The notes below the pieces were generated by a model. That model was not told the origin of the DNA. It saw only the letters and a program-made list of their open reading frames with translations, and made no database searches. Positions 1-12,500 of a stretch of 64,000 nucleotides of DNA are shown piece after piece (position 1 is the stretch's first letter; each line of letters opens with the position of its first letter). The position numbers and the translations under genes are program-made. Source of the DNA: Nymphaea colorata (lineage: Eukaryota > Streptophyta > Magnoliopsida > Nymphaeales > Nymphaeaceae); assembly GCF_008831285.2 (NCBI RefSeq), contig NC_045148.1, forward strand, positions 992,001-1,056,000, read 5' to 3'.

Positions 1-1240
1 ATCTAGACACTATACTGCTATGAATAAGCTAGCAAAATCCTTTTTTCTGTTAAGCTTTTAACATCTAGAAAATAACTGTTCTTATCACTTCTATTCTTAT
101 GGCGTCTCCATATCCCAGTGTTGCAGAAGATACTCTACTGCAGTATGGGTTCATGAAGAAGCCATTCTGTGGTGATATTTTTCCTCTGTTGGTTGGCCGT
201 TTCTTATTTTTTATCTAAATTTTTCATTGGTCGGGGACTGAAACCACAACATTGAATGCTAAAGTTTACAACCATGTGACAGCAGAGAAATATGTCTCTT
301 TCTTTTTTTATAGAGAAAATGGGTTTAGGCAGATCCGGCCAGCTTATGCCATGAGGTGCTCTCCAGGTACTCAACCTCCTCCACCTTGAATTATTCTAAC
401 TCAACCAAATGGATGAAGCTCTTCTTGGGAGCAGAGGTGTGTCTTTTGCAGATCGTCCATCCATCGAATTAAATTTCTAGGATGATGGCAAATGGTCGCA
501 GACATTGATTATCTGCATCACAGTTTAGATACTTGCCATTATCAAAAAGGCTGAACAATTTGTAAAATGAAAACAAGTAGATCTTACCCTCTGGCACTTG
601 TGCTCGTTTACATGGATGTTGGTCCCAGGTTACAGCAGGCACACAGTCATGCTCTTAATTGCAGTTCTTGCATACTATGCATAAGCTTCAGCAAATGATG
701 TGCCATGAATGAGTGCTTCTAAAGTACCACAGAATCTTACGATGTATAAATGATAAACGTGTATGAAACTTTTGCAGTCTATGTTAATTCTCTATCTGAC
801 CGATTTGATGGTGCAAGTCCATCAAATATTCTATCCAGCTTCTAGGAAAGTACTGTCAGTGAAGGGATTGGTACTCATGTTGGTTTGGATTGCTATTAAA
901 GTTTACGGATGCTAAATTTTGCCTATTTGGCGGAAGACATGAAATAGGAAAAGTGTCGCTACTTGTATGACCGCACTTGAATGTACGAAAGTACATTCAT
1001 GCCAAACTTTGAATATTTGGCAGAAGGCATGAACAAGAAAAAGTCGTTTTATGTTTCAGTGATTGTGTGATGGCACTCAAAATGCACATAGCACGGTCAT
1101 TCATCTGAGTTAGTCTGATCTACTATCTATAGTTTATCCAACTATGCTCATCTACCCATACCTCTGCTTTAGTATTCATCCTTGTTTTCTTTCCACAGTT
1201 GGCTTCTACTTAGCTGGAGTGTTTCCTCATATAGTCTGAG
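1..1240. other. Noncoding stretch, downstream flank of MIR169 cluster
   Basis: No gene is recognised here. A 39-codon ATG-led frame at about 100-219 has no recognisable similarity and was not called. The only structure seen is a degenerate direct repeat of about 50 bp, with copies at about 908-960 and 998-1048 that share 'atttggc' and 'catgaa' blocks. Because the hairpins to the right lie on the minus strand, this region should hold the 3' end of their primary transcript. Confidence 0.5.
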
Positions 1241-1364
1241 CCTTGCATGAGAAGAAGAGAGCACAATGTAGCCAAGAACAACTTGCCAAATCTCTGCCTC
1301 AAACAGGAAAAATGTCGGCAAGTCATCCTTGGCTGCACAGCACTCTCCGCCTCGCCATGTAAGG
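1241..1364 (-). ncRNA. MIR169: miR169 precursor hairpin, copy 1 (promoter-distal)
   Basis: On the minus strand the 5' arm at 1315-1335 reads CAGCCAAGGATGACTTGCC plus GA, identical to the canonical miR169a-type mature sequence as I know it. The 3' arm at 1267-1287 contains GGCAAGTTGTTCTTGGCTA, the usual miR169 star form. The two arms pair at 18 of 19 aligned positions, counting G-U wobbles. The stem extends outward to a closing pair of blocks at 1241-1246 and 1359-1364. The loop is about 27 nt. miR169 is known to guide cleavage of NF-YA (CCAAT-box factor) mRNAs; that role is inferred from family identity. Confidence 0.93.
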
Positions 1365-1452
1365 CCCTTGGATGGATGCTCTGCAAGCTTCTTTGACTCT
1401 TAACGTCTCCCCATCTTCTAATCGTACTGCCTATCATCTTGTATCATCCAAA

Positions 1453-1578
1453 CCTTGCATGAGAAGAAGAGAGTACAATGTAGCCAAAGACAAACTTGCC
1501 AACCCTCTATCTTAATACAGAGTGAATGTCGGCAAGTCATCCTTGGCTGCATACCACTCTCTGCATCATCAGGCAAGG
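1453..1578 (-). ncRNA. MIR169: miR169 precursor hairpin, copy 2 (middle)
   Basis: The second tandem hairpin carries the same 21-nt mature sequence on its 5' arm (minus strand, 1529-1549). The star arm at 1479-1500 is one nucleotide longer than in copy 1, giving a one-base bulge opposite the mature strand. The outer stem closes with CCTTGC at 1453-1458 against GCAAGG at 1573-1578. The loop sequence differs from both neighbours while the mature sequence is unchanged, which indicates selection on the small RNA. Spacing to the flanking copies is about 210 bp, consistent with local tandem duplication. Confidence 0.93.
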
Positions 1579-1663
1579 CCCCTCAGATGAAGATTCTGCA
1601 GGCTTCTTAGTTGTTTGGCATCTCTTGAACTTCTAATCATGCTTCTGGTCTTCATTTCATCTA

Positions 1664-1798
1664 GGTCTTGCATGAGAAGAAGAGAGCACAATGTAGCCAA
1701 GGACATACTTGCCAACTCTCCCACTCGTGCTAGCACAGAGTGAAGGTCGGCAAGTCATCCTTGGCTGCACACCACTCTCTGCCTCTTCAGGCAAGGCC
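1664..1798 (-). ncRNA. MIR169: miR169 precursor hairpin, copy 3 (promoter-proximal)
   Basis: The third hairpin has the identical mature sequence on the 5' arm (minus strand, 1747-1767) and a star arm at 1692-1713 with one bulge or mismatch. Its outer stem is the strongest of the three: eight consecutive pairs between 1664-1671 and 1791-1798, including one G-U wobble. It is the first hairpin after the putative TATA box, so it would be the 5'-most unit if the three share one transcript. Flanks such as 'gagaagaagagagcacaatg' are shared with copy 1. Confidence 0.93.
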
Positions 1799-1877
1799 TC
1801 TTAGATGAAGACTCTGTTTCTCTTCTCAAGCCAAGGAGGATTCTCATGTCCTGCTTTCCCTGGGATGGGGTGCCATT

Positions 1878-1887
1878 CCTTATATAG
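1878..1887 (-). promoter_or_regulatory. Putative TATA box for the MIR169 cluster
   Basis: The minus strand reads CCTATATAAGG here, a good match to the plant TATA consensus. It lies about 80 bp upstream of the start of hairpin 3. Transcription starting 25-35 bp downstream (about 1845-1855) would include all three hairpins in one primary transcript. No equally good TATA motif was noticed between the hairpins. This is sequence inference only. Confidence 0.55.
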
Positions 1888-4800
1888 GCAGACTAGTTAG
1901 CTGGTTAAATAAACAAATCGCTAATATTCTCTCTGACAATTCCTTTACTAGTGGGTCATGGAATGTCAAAATTTCTATCCCATATTTCAAATTCCAAAAG
2001 AGACAATCAGCTCCTTTGCTCATATACAGTTGCAGAACTTTAATCATTCCTGCTCTAGGGAAAATTTCCTTTTGTGGGTATCTGTGGTGGGCCTTAGTAA
2101 TATCTGGTCCCCCTATCTTCTATTAATGGAAATGATAAAAGTAGCAGTGTCTGTCCTTTCTTTGGGCCCGGCAAGTCCTAGAGATGATAGTCTGTGAAGG
2201 AATAGTATAAAATTGACAAGGAACATGCTTGGAACATTCAAAATAATGGAGATTAAGCGTTTTCCTTTTTCAGTATCTTTGTGTTATAGTGCTGCTAATG
2301 AGCAGCACAACTACCTGCTTGTTATGTTGAAAATGACCATAATTCTGCAAGTATGACTGGCTGGTATATACAACCTGTGGCTCTGCATTGCACAAGGATG
2401 TAAACAGTTCAGATTCAGATAATCTAACTATATTGTACATTGAATTTTGTCGAATTCTGCTGACCCAAAAAACCATATCATAAACGATTTATGTCCCTGC
2501 ATTCCACGCCAGGCTTGCTTCATTTAAACTTGACCTTCTCCAGCTTAGAAGAGGAGGCAAGCTTAGGCGACTGTCCCACTCTCAGTTATCTGAAAGATAA
2601 GATTGATCAACCAAATTAGTCTGATTAAGTTTGTTGATTTTGATCTGAAATATCACCTGCTATGTGATATTGTGAAGAGGCATATGTCTATTCAGATATA
2701 CTGGAGCAGCGTTGGCGATAAACTAATTGCCTTCCATCATCTCTAAAAGCTGCAAAAGCAGACAGGCAGTATTTCAACGTATTGAACAGTTAAAAGCAGA
2801 ACTTTTTCAAGGATGTCCTTTTGTAGTAAAAGCATATATGGGCTCCACAGTAGCATGGGCATTTGCCGTTATACTCCTCCAAGTTCATGTTCACTATGAT
2901 TTCTGTGGATCCATCTCCTCTCTTGTGAAAGATTTTGTCCAAATACAAAAATACTTTTGCAGATAAAGTTGGAGAGGAGAGGAATCCAATTGAGCGACAT
3001 CATGTGAGGCTGAGATGGGTCCAGTAACATGTCAACATGGCAAATTGCATGGCTTAGGTCGGCAACCATATCCTTCGCAAGAATCTATGTCTGTGTTATA
3101 ATATATGTTAGCTACCCATGATGGATGACGCTGACAAAGCGAACGTGTCAATCTGCGGTTCATCGTCAACCCACCCACTGGCATCCACATATTTCTGCAG
3201 ATTATGCCTTGCAAATGGCCATGCACATCCTAGAGGAAAAGATAGAGAGTGAGATGAATAGCTTCCATTTAAACAAGCAAAATTCCCAATCTAGAAGCAC
3301 TTTTTCTTCTCAATTCAAACACGAAGGATTCCTATCAGTGTTTCAGCGTCCAAGGACCATGCTTTCCAATGATATTGAATTGGTCAGAAATCTTTGGTTG
3401 GATTTGATAAAGTTTTTGGTACAATAGCAACTGTTTATTTTGATGGGTTTTGTTAAATTAAACATAAAAATGACCTGCTTTTATATACTTTTTTTCACAT
3501 TAAAATATGTTGGTCAGGCATACTGGTCTCGATTAAGCAACCAATGTGTGCAACTGCATTTTATTATATAAATTAGAACAAACCCAAAGGCGCCCGAGGT
3601 TCCAGTGCTTCTTCTAGTAGGGATTGTGGTTTTGATCCATGTCATTAAAATTTCAATCAGCTATTTATTTCTGTTTTTTCATCAATTGATGGATTTGCAG
3701 CTATTTATTGAAATTCAAAACTAATCTCCACTAAATAAAACTTATAGACCACATCAGTTTGGTTGGATTAGAAATAAGGGTATGTACAATCATTCACAGA
3801 AAACATGTAACAAACTGATTTACATAAAATTCTTTAGCATTTTTGGGGGTTTAATGGGATCAATCTATGTCGATTTATGGATGTAATGTATCTAATAGAG
3901 TGAGGGGATTACAACCCACTACCTCCCTTCAATTTAGATGTTGCTGCCCGCCTTTGAAGACACATAGACATAACTTGCATGCTGATAAGTACCTAATTAT
4001 CAAATATACACAGGGACATGCATAATCAACAGCGGAACCCATGTGGCGGTATTCTTTAGTTTATTAAAGAAAACATTGATTCTGTCCCTATTGGAGAACA
4101 AGGATTCTTTTCTCCTGCAGTGGTTCTAAGGCCGGTAGAACTTTCTAATATATCACAAAGATTAAAGTGTTCATTTATCTAAGGTCGTCACAGGTACGTA
4201 CCAAAAAAACTAAAGAAGATTTTGTCTTTATTAAAGGTGAAAAATATGCTCATGTTCAACCTTTCAATTAGATGCCAAAATAGGAATGCTGTAAAGTGCT
4301 TACGTGAATTAGTCAATTTGCTGCTTCGCCTAACGAATCTTGGAAGAGCCATAATGCCCTCTGAGTTTCGATTTTATGGCTTTAGATGTTATGACATTAA
4401 ATGTGTTTTAAAATACTATGTGCCGTCTTCAGTGGAGAAGTTAGGCTAGAATTTCTGTCGTATTAGATTATATTTTGAACGAAGAATGCATGATGGTTGG
4501 CACTCGTCACCCTTTTATCTTTGGACAAATATTCTTGCAGATATGCTTAATTTTAAACCGCTTCTGGGATGGAGGAAGTGATACATGAATCTTAAGTTTT
4601 CCATCTTATTGAAGACTGGAGCCCCTGATAACATGGCAGTGTGGTTACTGTTTATGGGTTTAATACAAATTTGTGAATACTCCACAAAAAATGACAATGT
4701 AAAGATTTGAGGTAGCTGGTCGGACCAGTGAATAGTAAAAGATGAGTATCCGATTTGATTTTCATGGGCACCACCCCTCAATGTAAACCAACACAGCCCG

Positions 4801-5222
4801 AGATCCTAAGAGCAGGAGGGGCTGGCTTCTGGTCATGGGATTTATTGGCCAACAAGTGCTTCATGAAGACCATCAAATTCAAGGAGATCAAGAGTTCAAT
4901 ATCATAGAGTTTAAGTCAAACATGTAGCTTTGTTGGCATAATCTGACTGGAGAACAGCGTAAGTTCAGGTTGTTTATTCAAAAAAGAAATGTAATGCATG
5001 CTTTAGATCTATTGTCATTAATTAAAGAAGTGATCTCCCTTGCTTTTCTTAAGTGCTAATCTTAGTGATGTGTATTAGTCTGTGCCCCTGAAGTTCTCCA
5101 GAATAAAATCATTCGAGAGGAACGGGAACAATATATGTGAAAGCATCAAATTGAAGATCTGTAGCTCCATTTGATGAAAGATAAGATAGGTTGACCCCTT
5201 AATATTATATTAGCCCATACAC

Positions 5223-5402
5223 GAGTAGCAGAGCCAGGATTTTCTGATCAAAGGGTGCTTGAGTTGGAGATACAAGTTTGGTGTAGGCACTACATGTAAT
5301 TTTTGAATCATGGTAATGTGATCTTGGGATATTCTAATAAGATTGTTGATGGGATGGTGTAGGCCGTAGCCCGCACCAACCAAACAAGTAGCTCCGCCAC
5401 TG
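5223..5402. mobile_element. Degenerate hAT-like MITE, same family as 23952-24130
   Basis: The right end reads GCTCCGCCACTG and the left end is a decayed version of CAGTGGCGGAGCC. Internal blocks match the better-preserved element at 23952-24130 in the same order: 'cttgagttg', 'aagtttggtgt', 'gaatcatg', 'taataagatt', 'gcccgcacca' and 'caagta/ttgctccgccactg'. No target-site duplication is recognisable at this copy. Confidence 0.6.
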
Positions 5403-5689
5403 CCACCTGCTGCTGTGGAACTTGGGGGAGGGGGGCAGGGCCATGGGCCCAATGAGTCTTTTGCAAAATAAAAATTTACCATATAAAATGTATAAAAATT
5501 TCACTTGGCCACAGTATAAATTTTGAAAATTACATAGTGCATGGGCCTCGATAAAAACAATCCTGGCTCCGCTCTTACCCAGAGACAAATATATTTAGTT
5601 CTTAATCTCGTCATCCTGAAACTAGGCCAACCCTGAAACAGAAGGCGTAAGAACTAAGAAGCCAAGCTTATGTTGGCATTTAAAAGTGC

Positions 5690-5757
5690 TCTCTCTCTCT
5701 CTCTCTCTTGGACTTATGTTAATGTTATTTTCCTCTCTCTCTCTCTCTCTCTCTCTT
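5690..5757. repeat. Two CT microsatellites
   Basis: Two (CT)n tracts, at about 5690-5708 and 5732-5756, are separated by about 25 bp of ordinary sequence. Confidence 0.9.
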
Positions 5758-8700
5758 TGCCTCTTGTATATTGATGTAACTTGACAGAAGTCGAGATCTT
5801 CCACTTAGTAATATATGGCCATAAATTTAAAGGTTTGCATTTATGAAAGCAATGATAATTCCTGAGGCTGCGTACTTTTAGCCAAGTGATATGAATATTT
5901 AATAGCTTTTGCCTATTGAAAGGGACTGATAGTGCAAGTTGCACCAAAATGTGGGCTGAAAAAATGAGATTCCAAATCATAATTTCATACATTATTATAT
6001 ACAACTCTTATTATTTGTGGGAGGGTGTGTGTGCGTCTTTCTCTATACATGTGTATATTTCCCCACTCTCACTTTTCTTTTTCTCTTCAGTTTCTCTTCT
6101 TATTTTTCTCTTCCCATCCTAAGATGGGTTGAATATTGGTTGCGGATGTTTACTGCATAGCTGAGATCTGACGTGCACGGTGATATGAGACCACGAAGGA
6201 TCTAAGCTCCATGGTTTGATGTTTGGCAGTTTAGACAAGCAGCGTGGAAATGAAATCCACGGATTGTTTAAACCGTAGTGTTGATTTGAGATCCCTTACT
6301 GATGTTCAAGGGGAAACAAACAGACGATGAGGATCTTAAAACCATGGATTTATGGCCCGATCCCCCCTTCATACTACAGATCCCTGTTTTTTTTAATGCA
6401 ACGTGGATCTCGAATCTGCAGTTGTAAAATCTACTAGTAATGCGAATTTCACTTAACGTGGATTTGAAATCATATACATATATCCGAGGTAGCAAACATA
6501 GCCTTAGATAATAAAAAAAGATATGAAAAATCATTCCAAAGTAAGACTACACACACTCATATTTATGAACACCTTATCTGTTTTCTAAGCTTGGTCTAAT
6601 TGATAATATATCAGGAAGTATATAGCATCTTTTGTTGGAAAGTTTTCAATGCGCATATGATTCCATGCATTCAAAGTGTTGATAGCATGTCATAAAGGGG
6701 TTTGGTGCACTGGTTCAGGTCTGTGGCTGGTAGATAACCAGACATTCGATTAAATGGCATGGATGTCAAACTCTCTCATACCAACAATGGGTGGAATTAG
6801 TGTATTAACTGACATACATTAGGGATCTTACACCGGACGCCAACTTATGTATTTATGCGGTGAGGGGCGGGGAGGGGAGGCATAATTTAAAAATTACTCT
6901 CATTTATGCCGTGAGATACTCCTTCAACTTACCTAATAAGTTGATGCCATATAAACTTGATGAAGAAATAAAATTTTGATTAGATGAAGTTCATCTCTGT
7001 CAGTTAAATACCATATTGAATGATTTATTTATCAAGTTGAGTTAGAAGGTCGCCAATGGTGATGCCTTCAAAACTAAAAAACGTGTAAAATTAAAGGATC
7101 ATCATTTATGTAGACAATTTGCACAATAGTTATACTAAGTTTGTTGACTTAATATGATCATATCACATTAACTTAATTCTCTATGAATTTCCATTTTGTC
7201 GGCTCTCTCTCTCTCTCTCCTGTTCGGGTAGATGAAACAATTTGGTATATCCTTGTCAAAATAACATTGATCCTTACTTATTTCTCTAAATTGGCGTCGA
7301 TTCTTCAACTTCTTTCGCCTTTGAGGAGCCAACCAACCAGCGGTCATCCATGAGTTCACGAATCAGATTCAAACAGAACCGCGGCAAACCTCAGAAAGGT
7401 TGTGTCCATTAGGCGGTAGCCCTGCAACCACGATGGCCCAAGCAGGAGGCTGCCTACATTTTTTTAACAATATTTCGATAAAGTGAACGTTAAACAATGG
7501 ATGTCTTTCAGAAATATTACGTTGGCACAGCCAGTGAGACTCAGAAAAGTGGCGGTGATGCCAAAAAGTGAATTCCAATGAAGACCAGGGGCAACGAATT
7601 TTTAGAGAGAGAAAGCGGGTTCTCTGGCAACTCTCAGCGACTTTGGCTAATGAAAATCGGAAGCTGTGATGCTGGAACAAGCATATCAGAACACCGTTTA
7701 AAGAGATGCACCTGGAATCTGATCTTGTTAGATTTTGTCCTTCTGGTACACGATCTCTTCATGCATAGGGGCACAGAAGGTCGAGCGCAATATACGGCTG
7801 TAAATTAAAGGTCTGCAGCCAACAGTAGGTGGCAACCAGTATTCTGAGCAGCACCAGTTGCAGGGTCAGAAAAGATAAATTTAACTTTTGAGGAGGCCAT
7901 TGATATTGTTCACAAATTTTAGGAAGTCCATTCATACTCTTCATAAATTTTAAAGAAATAAGAGATTTTCCTTACTTTAGCTTGAAAATCCAGTGGCTCC
8001 CATATATTCAATTTTCTACGTGCGTCCACATGGGTCGTGCTTATCCTTCTGCATGTTTTAATATCAATAAAAGGTGTTACTCAATCCTGAAGTGGTGATG
8101 CGCATCAAGGGTTTGAATTTTGAAATGCAGGAGAGGATATGATCTGAGAGACTACACCACTTGGTGATCTGTATTCAAGGATTTCCACTTCTGCAATTCC
8201 GCAATATCCTGTTGTCGGATACAACTAATTGCTGGGTAGCTCATTCAAGTTCAAGTTCTTGGTATCAAACTTTATGTGGAGAGCCGGAGAGAGAGAGAGA
8301 GAGTTCCTTTTTTCTGCAAGTGGGTGGAAAAATCATCAAAACAGTAATTCTGTTGATAGGAAGCGGCGACCCTTGTCAGCAACTTGCCTATGGAGCCCAA
8401 TCTGCAACCATCGACGTTGATGCTTTGTTCGATTATAATCACCAGCTGTATCATTAGTCACGGCATTTGGTCTTTACATATGTCACTGCATAATGAAAAG
8501 GGACGAGAGAGAGAGAGAGAGAGAAAGCTTATACTTTCTGGATATGGTGATTTTTACTGCCTCGTGGTGTCAGATGCAAGAATTCATACTCTGGTTCAGG
8601 GGGAAGGATAACGAAATACATCTTCTTGTGGCCCCCCTGTTCCTGCAAAATGCATTATTTTAGGTCCCAATCAACTTTGTTACTGATTATTTGTCAACCG

Positions 8701-9594
8701 TCCCTGCATGATTTCGGTGTGCAATTATTCCTGCGTATCTCTCCCTTTCCCATCAATCAAAGTCCTTTTTCTTTTCCCTTTTGTTTTCATACTAGCAGCT
8801 ATCCACCAATATGCGTAGTCCTTGTAGTTTTTCATCCTCCTGTTCTTCACGTCTTCATTGTACTCTAGGAAATTATAGCTGTTGCGTGGTAGTTTTATAA
8901 CAAATGGATAGCAGTAGCCTCAAGCTCTGCGTCCCCAACGAGTCTACTGGACAAAAGTGAAATCAATCGGTAATAAACGTCTGATCATAGCTTGCAACTT
9001 TTCTTTTTCAATTAGAACTGGTGTCAGCCTGGAATATGAGGGTAACAGATAAAGTTAAGACTAGAGTGTCCCGGTCAATCTAATCTTACGACATTTATAT
9101 GTGTGAGAGACCGGATATCTTCGGATGGCTCGAGGAATCCATGTTTACACTGCAAGATTTTGCTAGATGACAGAAGATTTAAAAACTATCACTAAAAACA
9201 CTAAGCACTAGCAACGATTTATATTTATGTTATAGGACAGTTTATGGCATTTTAAACAATAATTTATTGTACATTTAGCGACGGCTTAAGCCATTCGACA
9301 ATATCCACCAGTTGGCAGATTTCAATTTTCCTATGTATGTATGTATGTATAATTGTGTTTTCTAACAGCTTGAGCTCAAAGTATTGATAGCTTGCTTTTA
9401 TTTCAAAGGCGCAAACTTTACCCATGCTTATCTGATCTCAACAAAAAATTGAGGTCGATCATCTTTACGAACACATGCGTTTGACAAGCAAGGACTGAAG
9501 AGTTGAAGCCCCCTGTGATGGAAGGAAAGGCTTGCTCTCTCAAATTACAAAAACATGCGATGGTCAGTGTCCTTCTTAGACAACATTATAGGGG

Positions 9595-12500
9595 CTATTC
9601 CACTATAATTTCGGTCAGTAGGGTTCCAGCATGAATACATGCACCACCTCTAGGTCGACAACAGCTAGTCCTGCAGCACCTGCTGTCTCCCATGCCCTTA
9701 GCACAGCAAGTTTGCCCATTCTCCATTCCACTGAAGCTGCTGCCCAGCACCTCCTGGTGCTCTGTGTCTTCAGACTTGGTGCACTTGCCACATTCATCAC
9801 TCTTCTTTCTTCCATTGGTCTTGCTTACGCTTGAGCTTGGGCACTTGCAGGCATCTTTGGACCTTTCTTGAAACTTTTCAGCAGGCGGATCCTGGACAGT
9901 TTCAATGGCATCAATCTGATTGCTTACTCCTCCATCTCCATTGTTGCATGTGCCTTTGCACTCATCTTTATGTGAGTGCTTGCACATGGCAACACAATCG
10001 GTTGCTCTGCTGCTTTCGTCAGGATGCGGGTGTTTACACGTGCCAATGCATGGGGCCGAATGGCCACCATATGTCGCACATGTGATTGGCTCGCTCTGGC
10101 TACATTGTTGTAAGTGTCCATGGCAGTTGGTTATGCAGCTTGTATGTTCATGATCTTCTGAGTGAGCGCTTGGTCTAGCACTGGCTTTACATGTATCATG
10201 CTCTTTGCATGTGCCATGTGAGGAGTAATTGTGAGTACAATGTCCAGCACAAGGAAAGCAGCCTAGATGCACGTGAGATGTATGTTTAGTGTGTCCATCA
10301 CAAGGGGCACAAGTCTTAGTATGTGTATGAGGACTATGAGTCTGGTTTTTGCACTTGCCCATATGGTTATGCCCTTGCAGCAGCAGCAGCATGCTATTAA
10401 GAATCACCAGCAAACAGGTGCCTACATCAGCTAGAATAGCAGCCCATAGGCGCGGGTGGCCGCCGAAGGCAAGCCCAAGTATCACGGCCTTGGTCGCGAC
10501 TGACAACACTATGTTCTGTATGATCTTTCGGTGTGTTCTCCTGCCAAGTTTGATGGCTATGGCAATCTTTCCAATGTCGTTGGACATCAAAGTAACATGT
10601 GAAGTCTCCGTGGCAATGGCAGATCCAGAAACGCCCATGGCGATTCCAACTGTGGCAGTTGCCAATGCTGGGGCATCATTCATGCCATCACCAACCATTG
10701 CTGTTGGTCCCAGCTTCTTAAGGTCCTCAATTATGCTGACCTTCTTTGCTGGTAGAAGCTCTGCATGAACAAAGTCTATGGAGTTCCCCAACTGTCCAAA
10801 AAGAAGAATCAGTTTGAGCTATTCAAAGTGGTATCGTATGAGCATCATAATATGTACTAACTTCAGAGAAATGGCCATAAATTTGGGAATGAAACATGAT
10901 CTTCGATTTATCATCCATTAGCCACTAATGAAAACTTACGTCTCTGCTCCAAACATGATACATGAAGCTTAGTAGTTAAGAGGATAGAGTAACATTTTAA
11001 AAATGTCATTCCAGAGATACTTCGATGCTCTGACCCTGTCTGCTTGATACGACACCAGAAACAACTTTCTGACATTGCATACTAGTCCATGGACTACATA
11101 AAACCATAATATTTGATTCTTTGTTCTCGAACCATAGTTTTTCTTTTCTTAAATTTCGGCGACACTTTCTTTTCTTTCTGGTAGGTTGATGTTCAACAGA
11201 ATATACTAAAAAATGCACTCAATTACCAACAGTTCTTGACCTTTTCAAACATAGAGTGTTTTTATCTGGTAATGCTTAAGGGTTTTCTTATGCTTTTTTC
11301 TGAGCATAAACAAAAGAAAATTAACTTTCGACTTAGACCACGTAATCGGAAACTCCAGGGGAGGCCCAATCACCCTGACATACAGAGGACAATATCATAA
11401 GGAAACTGAGGGTATCTGCAGAATGGTAGGATTAAGACTTGATCTAGGGTCTTTATGTCAACGTCCTTCACAATTCCCCTCTTTCAAGACGTCAATTTTT
11501 GTTGCTAAAGCGGAACTTCTGATCATTATCCTGACACGCTAGGGTTTATCAGACATCAAAGAATTTGCAATCAATGGCAAAGATAAGGCAGAGGATAAAC
11601 AGGGAAAAAGAGGAGACCTCTTCTTGGACGTGCATAGCAGCCACTTGACTGTCCCCAGTAAGCATTGCGGTCTTAATCCCCAGCGACCTCAGTTGTTGAA
11701 CGACTGCCTTTGCCCCAGGTCGGCATTCATCGCATACCCCAAAATTCGCCGCCATCTTCCCGTCCACCATCACATATCCCATCGTCACTCCCCTTCTTCT
11801 GTCATCCTCCCCTTCATCTGAGACAGATTAGCAAACGAATTATTTTTGTTGAGGGAACGACTACGCCAGCACAACTGTTCCAACATTAGATGATTGAAAC
11901 TTGAAAGGGAGATGAGAATATGGCCGTTTACGAAATGCAATCATAAATGCAACCACAGTTGATATATATATATATATAACGTTTAGAACTTACCATTAAC
12001 GTGACATCCGAGCCTTTGTGCCATCCTTTTATTCCCAACGCAAACCTTTGTTCCGTCTATCTCCCCAGAGATGCCTTCTCCTGGAACTATGTGAAAATCC
12101 TTCACATTGTCTGAACATGCCTCTATGCTATTCAATCTGCTATACTCAACCAGAGCAGACGCCATTGGATGGTTTGATTTTCTCTCCAGACTTGAAAGCC
12201 TGCATGTCCAAAATGGGAGCCATAAAAGAAGGATTCTGTACCAAAACTGATTTCACAGGTATTTAGCTTATCAAAAACCTGGTTATGTTATTGCGCACCT
12301 TTCAAGAGCATTTGGCAAGAAGGACAATGTATTTTTGGAACAACGTTCATAGATACACATAATTGAGGATACCATATTCTTTTGTTAAGAAACATAATAT
12401 AATTGTAATTGTTGTTCATAAAATCTGACATGATATTAATTTAAAAAAAATGTTTTATAGGAGCTGCATCCTAAAACACTGTATGATTAAGAGATATTCA

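Larger units (their letters stand above)
1888..9594. other. Gene-free intergenic DNA with repeat relics
   Basis: No coding gene is supported in this 7.7-kb stretch. Short open frames here are AT-rich or microsatellite-derived and resemble nothing I recognise. The stretch holds a degenerate MITE (about 5223-5402), two CT microsatellites near 5690-5757, a region near 6150-6510 that resembles low-copy MITE sequence ('tttgatgttt', 'gtggatttgaaatc'), GA tracts near 8290 and 8510, and a repeat at about 9165-9305 with a second copy near 43784. The part close to 1900-2500 should contain the upstream promoter of the MIR169 cluster. Confidence 0.55.

Noticed and set aside
100-219. ATG-led 39-codon frame starting MASPYPSV near the left edge
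   Set aside because: Too short, no family resemblance, no continuation through a convincing splice site.
1210-1437. 75-codon minus-strand frame across MIR169 hairpin 1
   Set aside because: It runs through the hairpin and has no protein character; the conserved signal here is the small RNA.
9631-10768. Plus-strand frames of 67-139 codons opposite the HMA last exon
   Set aside because: They are antisense shadows of the Cys/His-rich coding exon.
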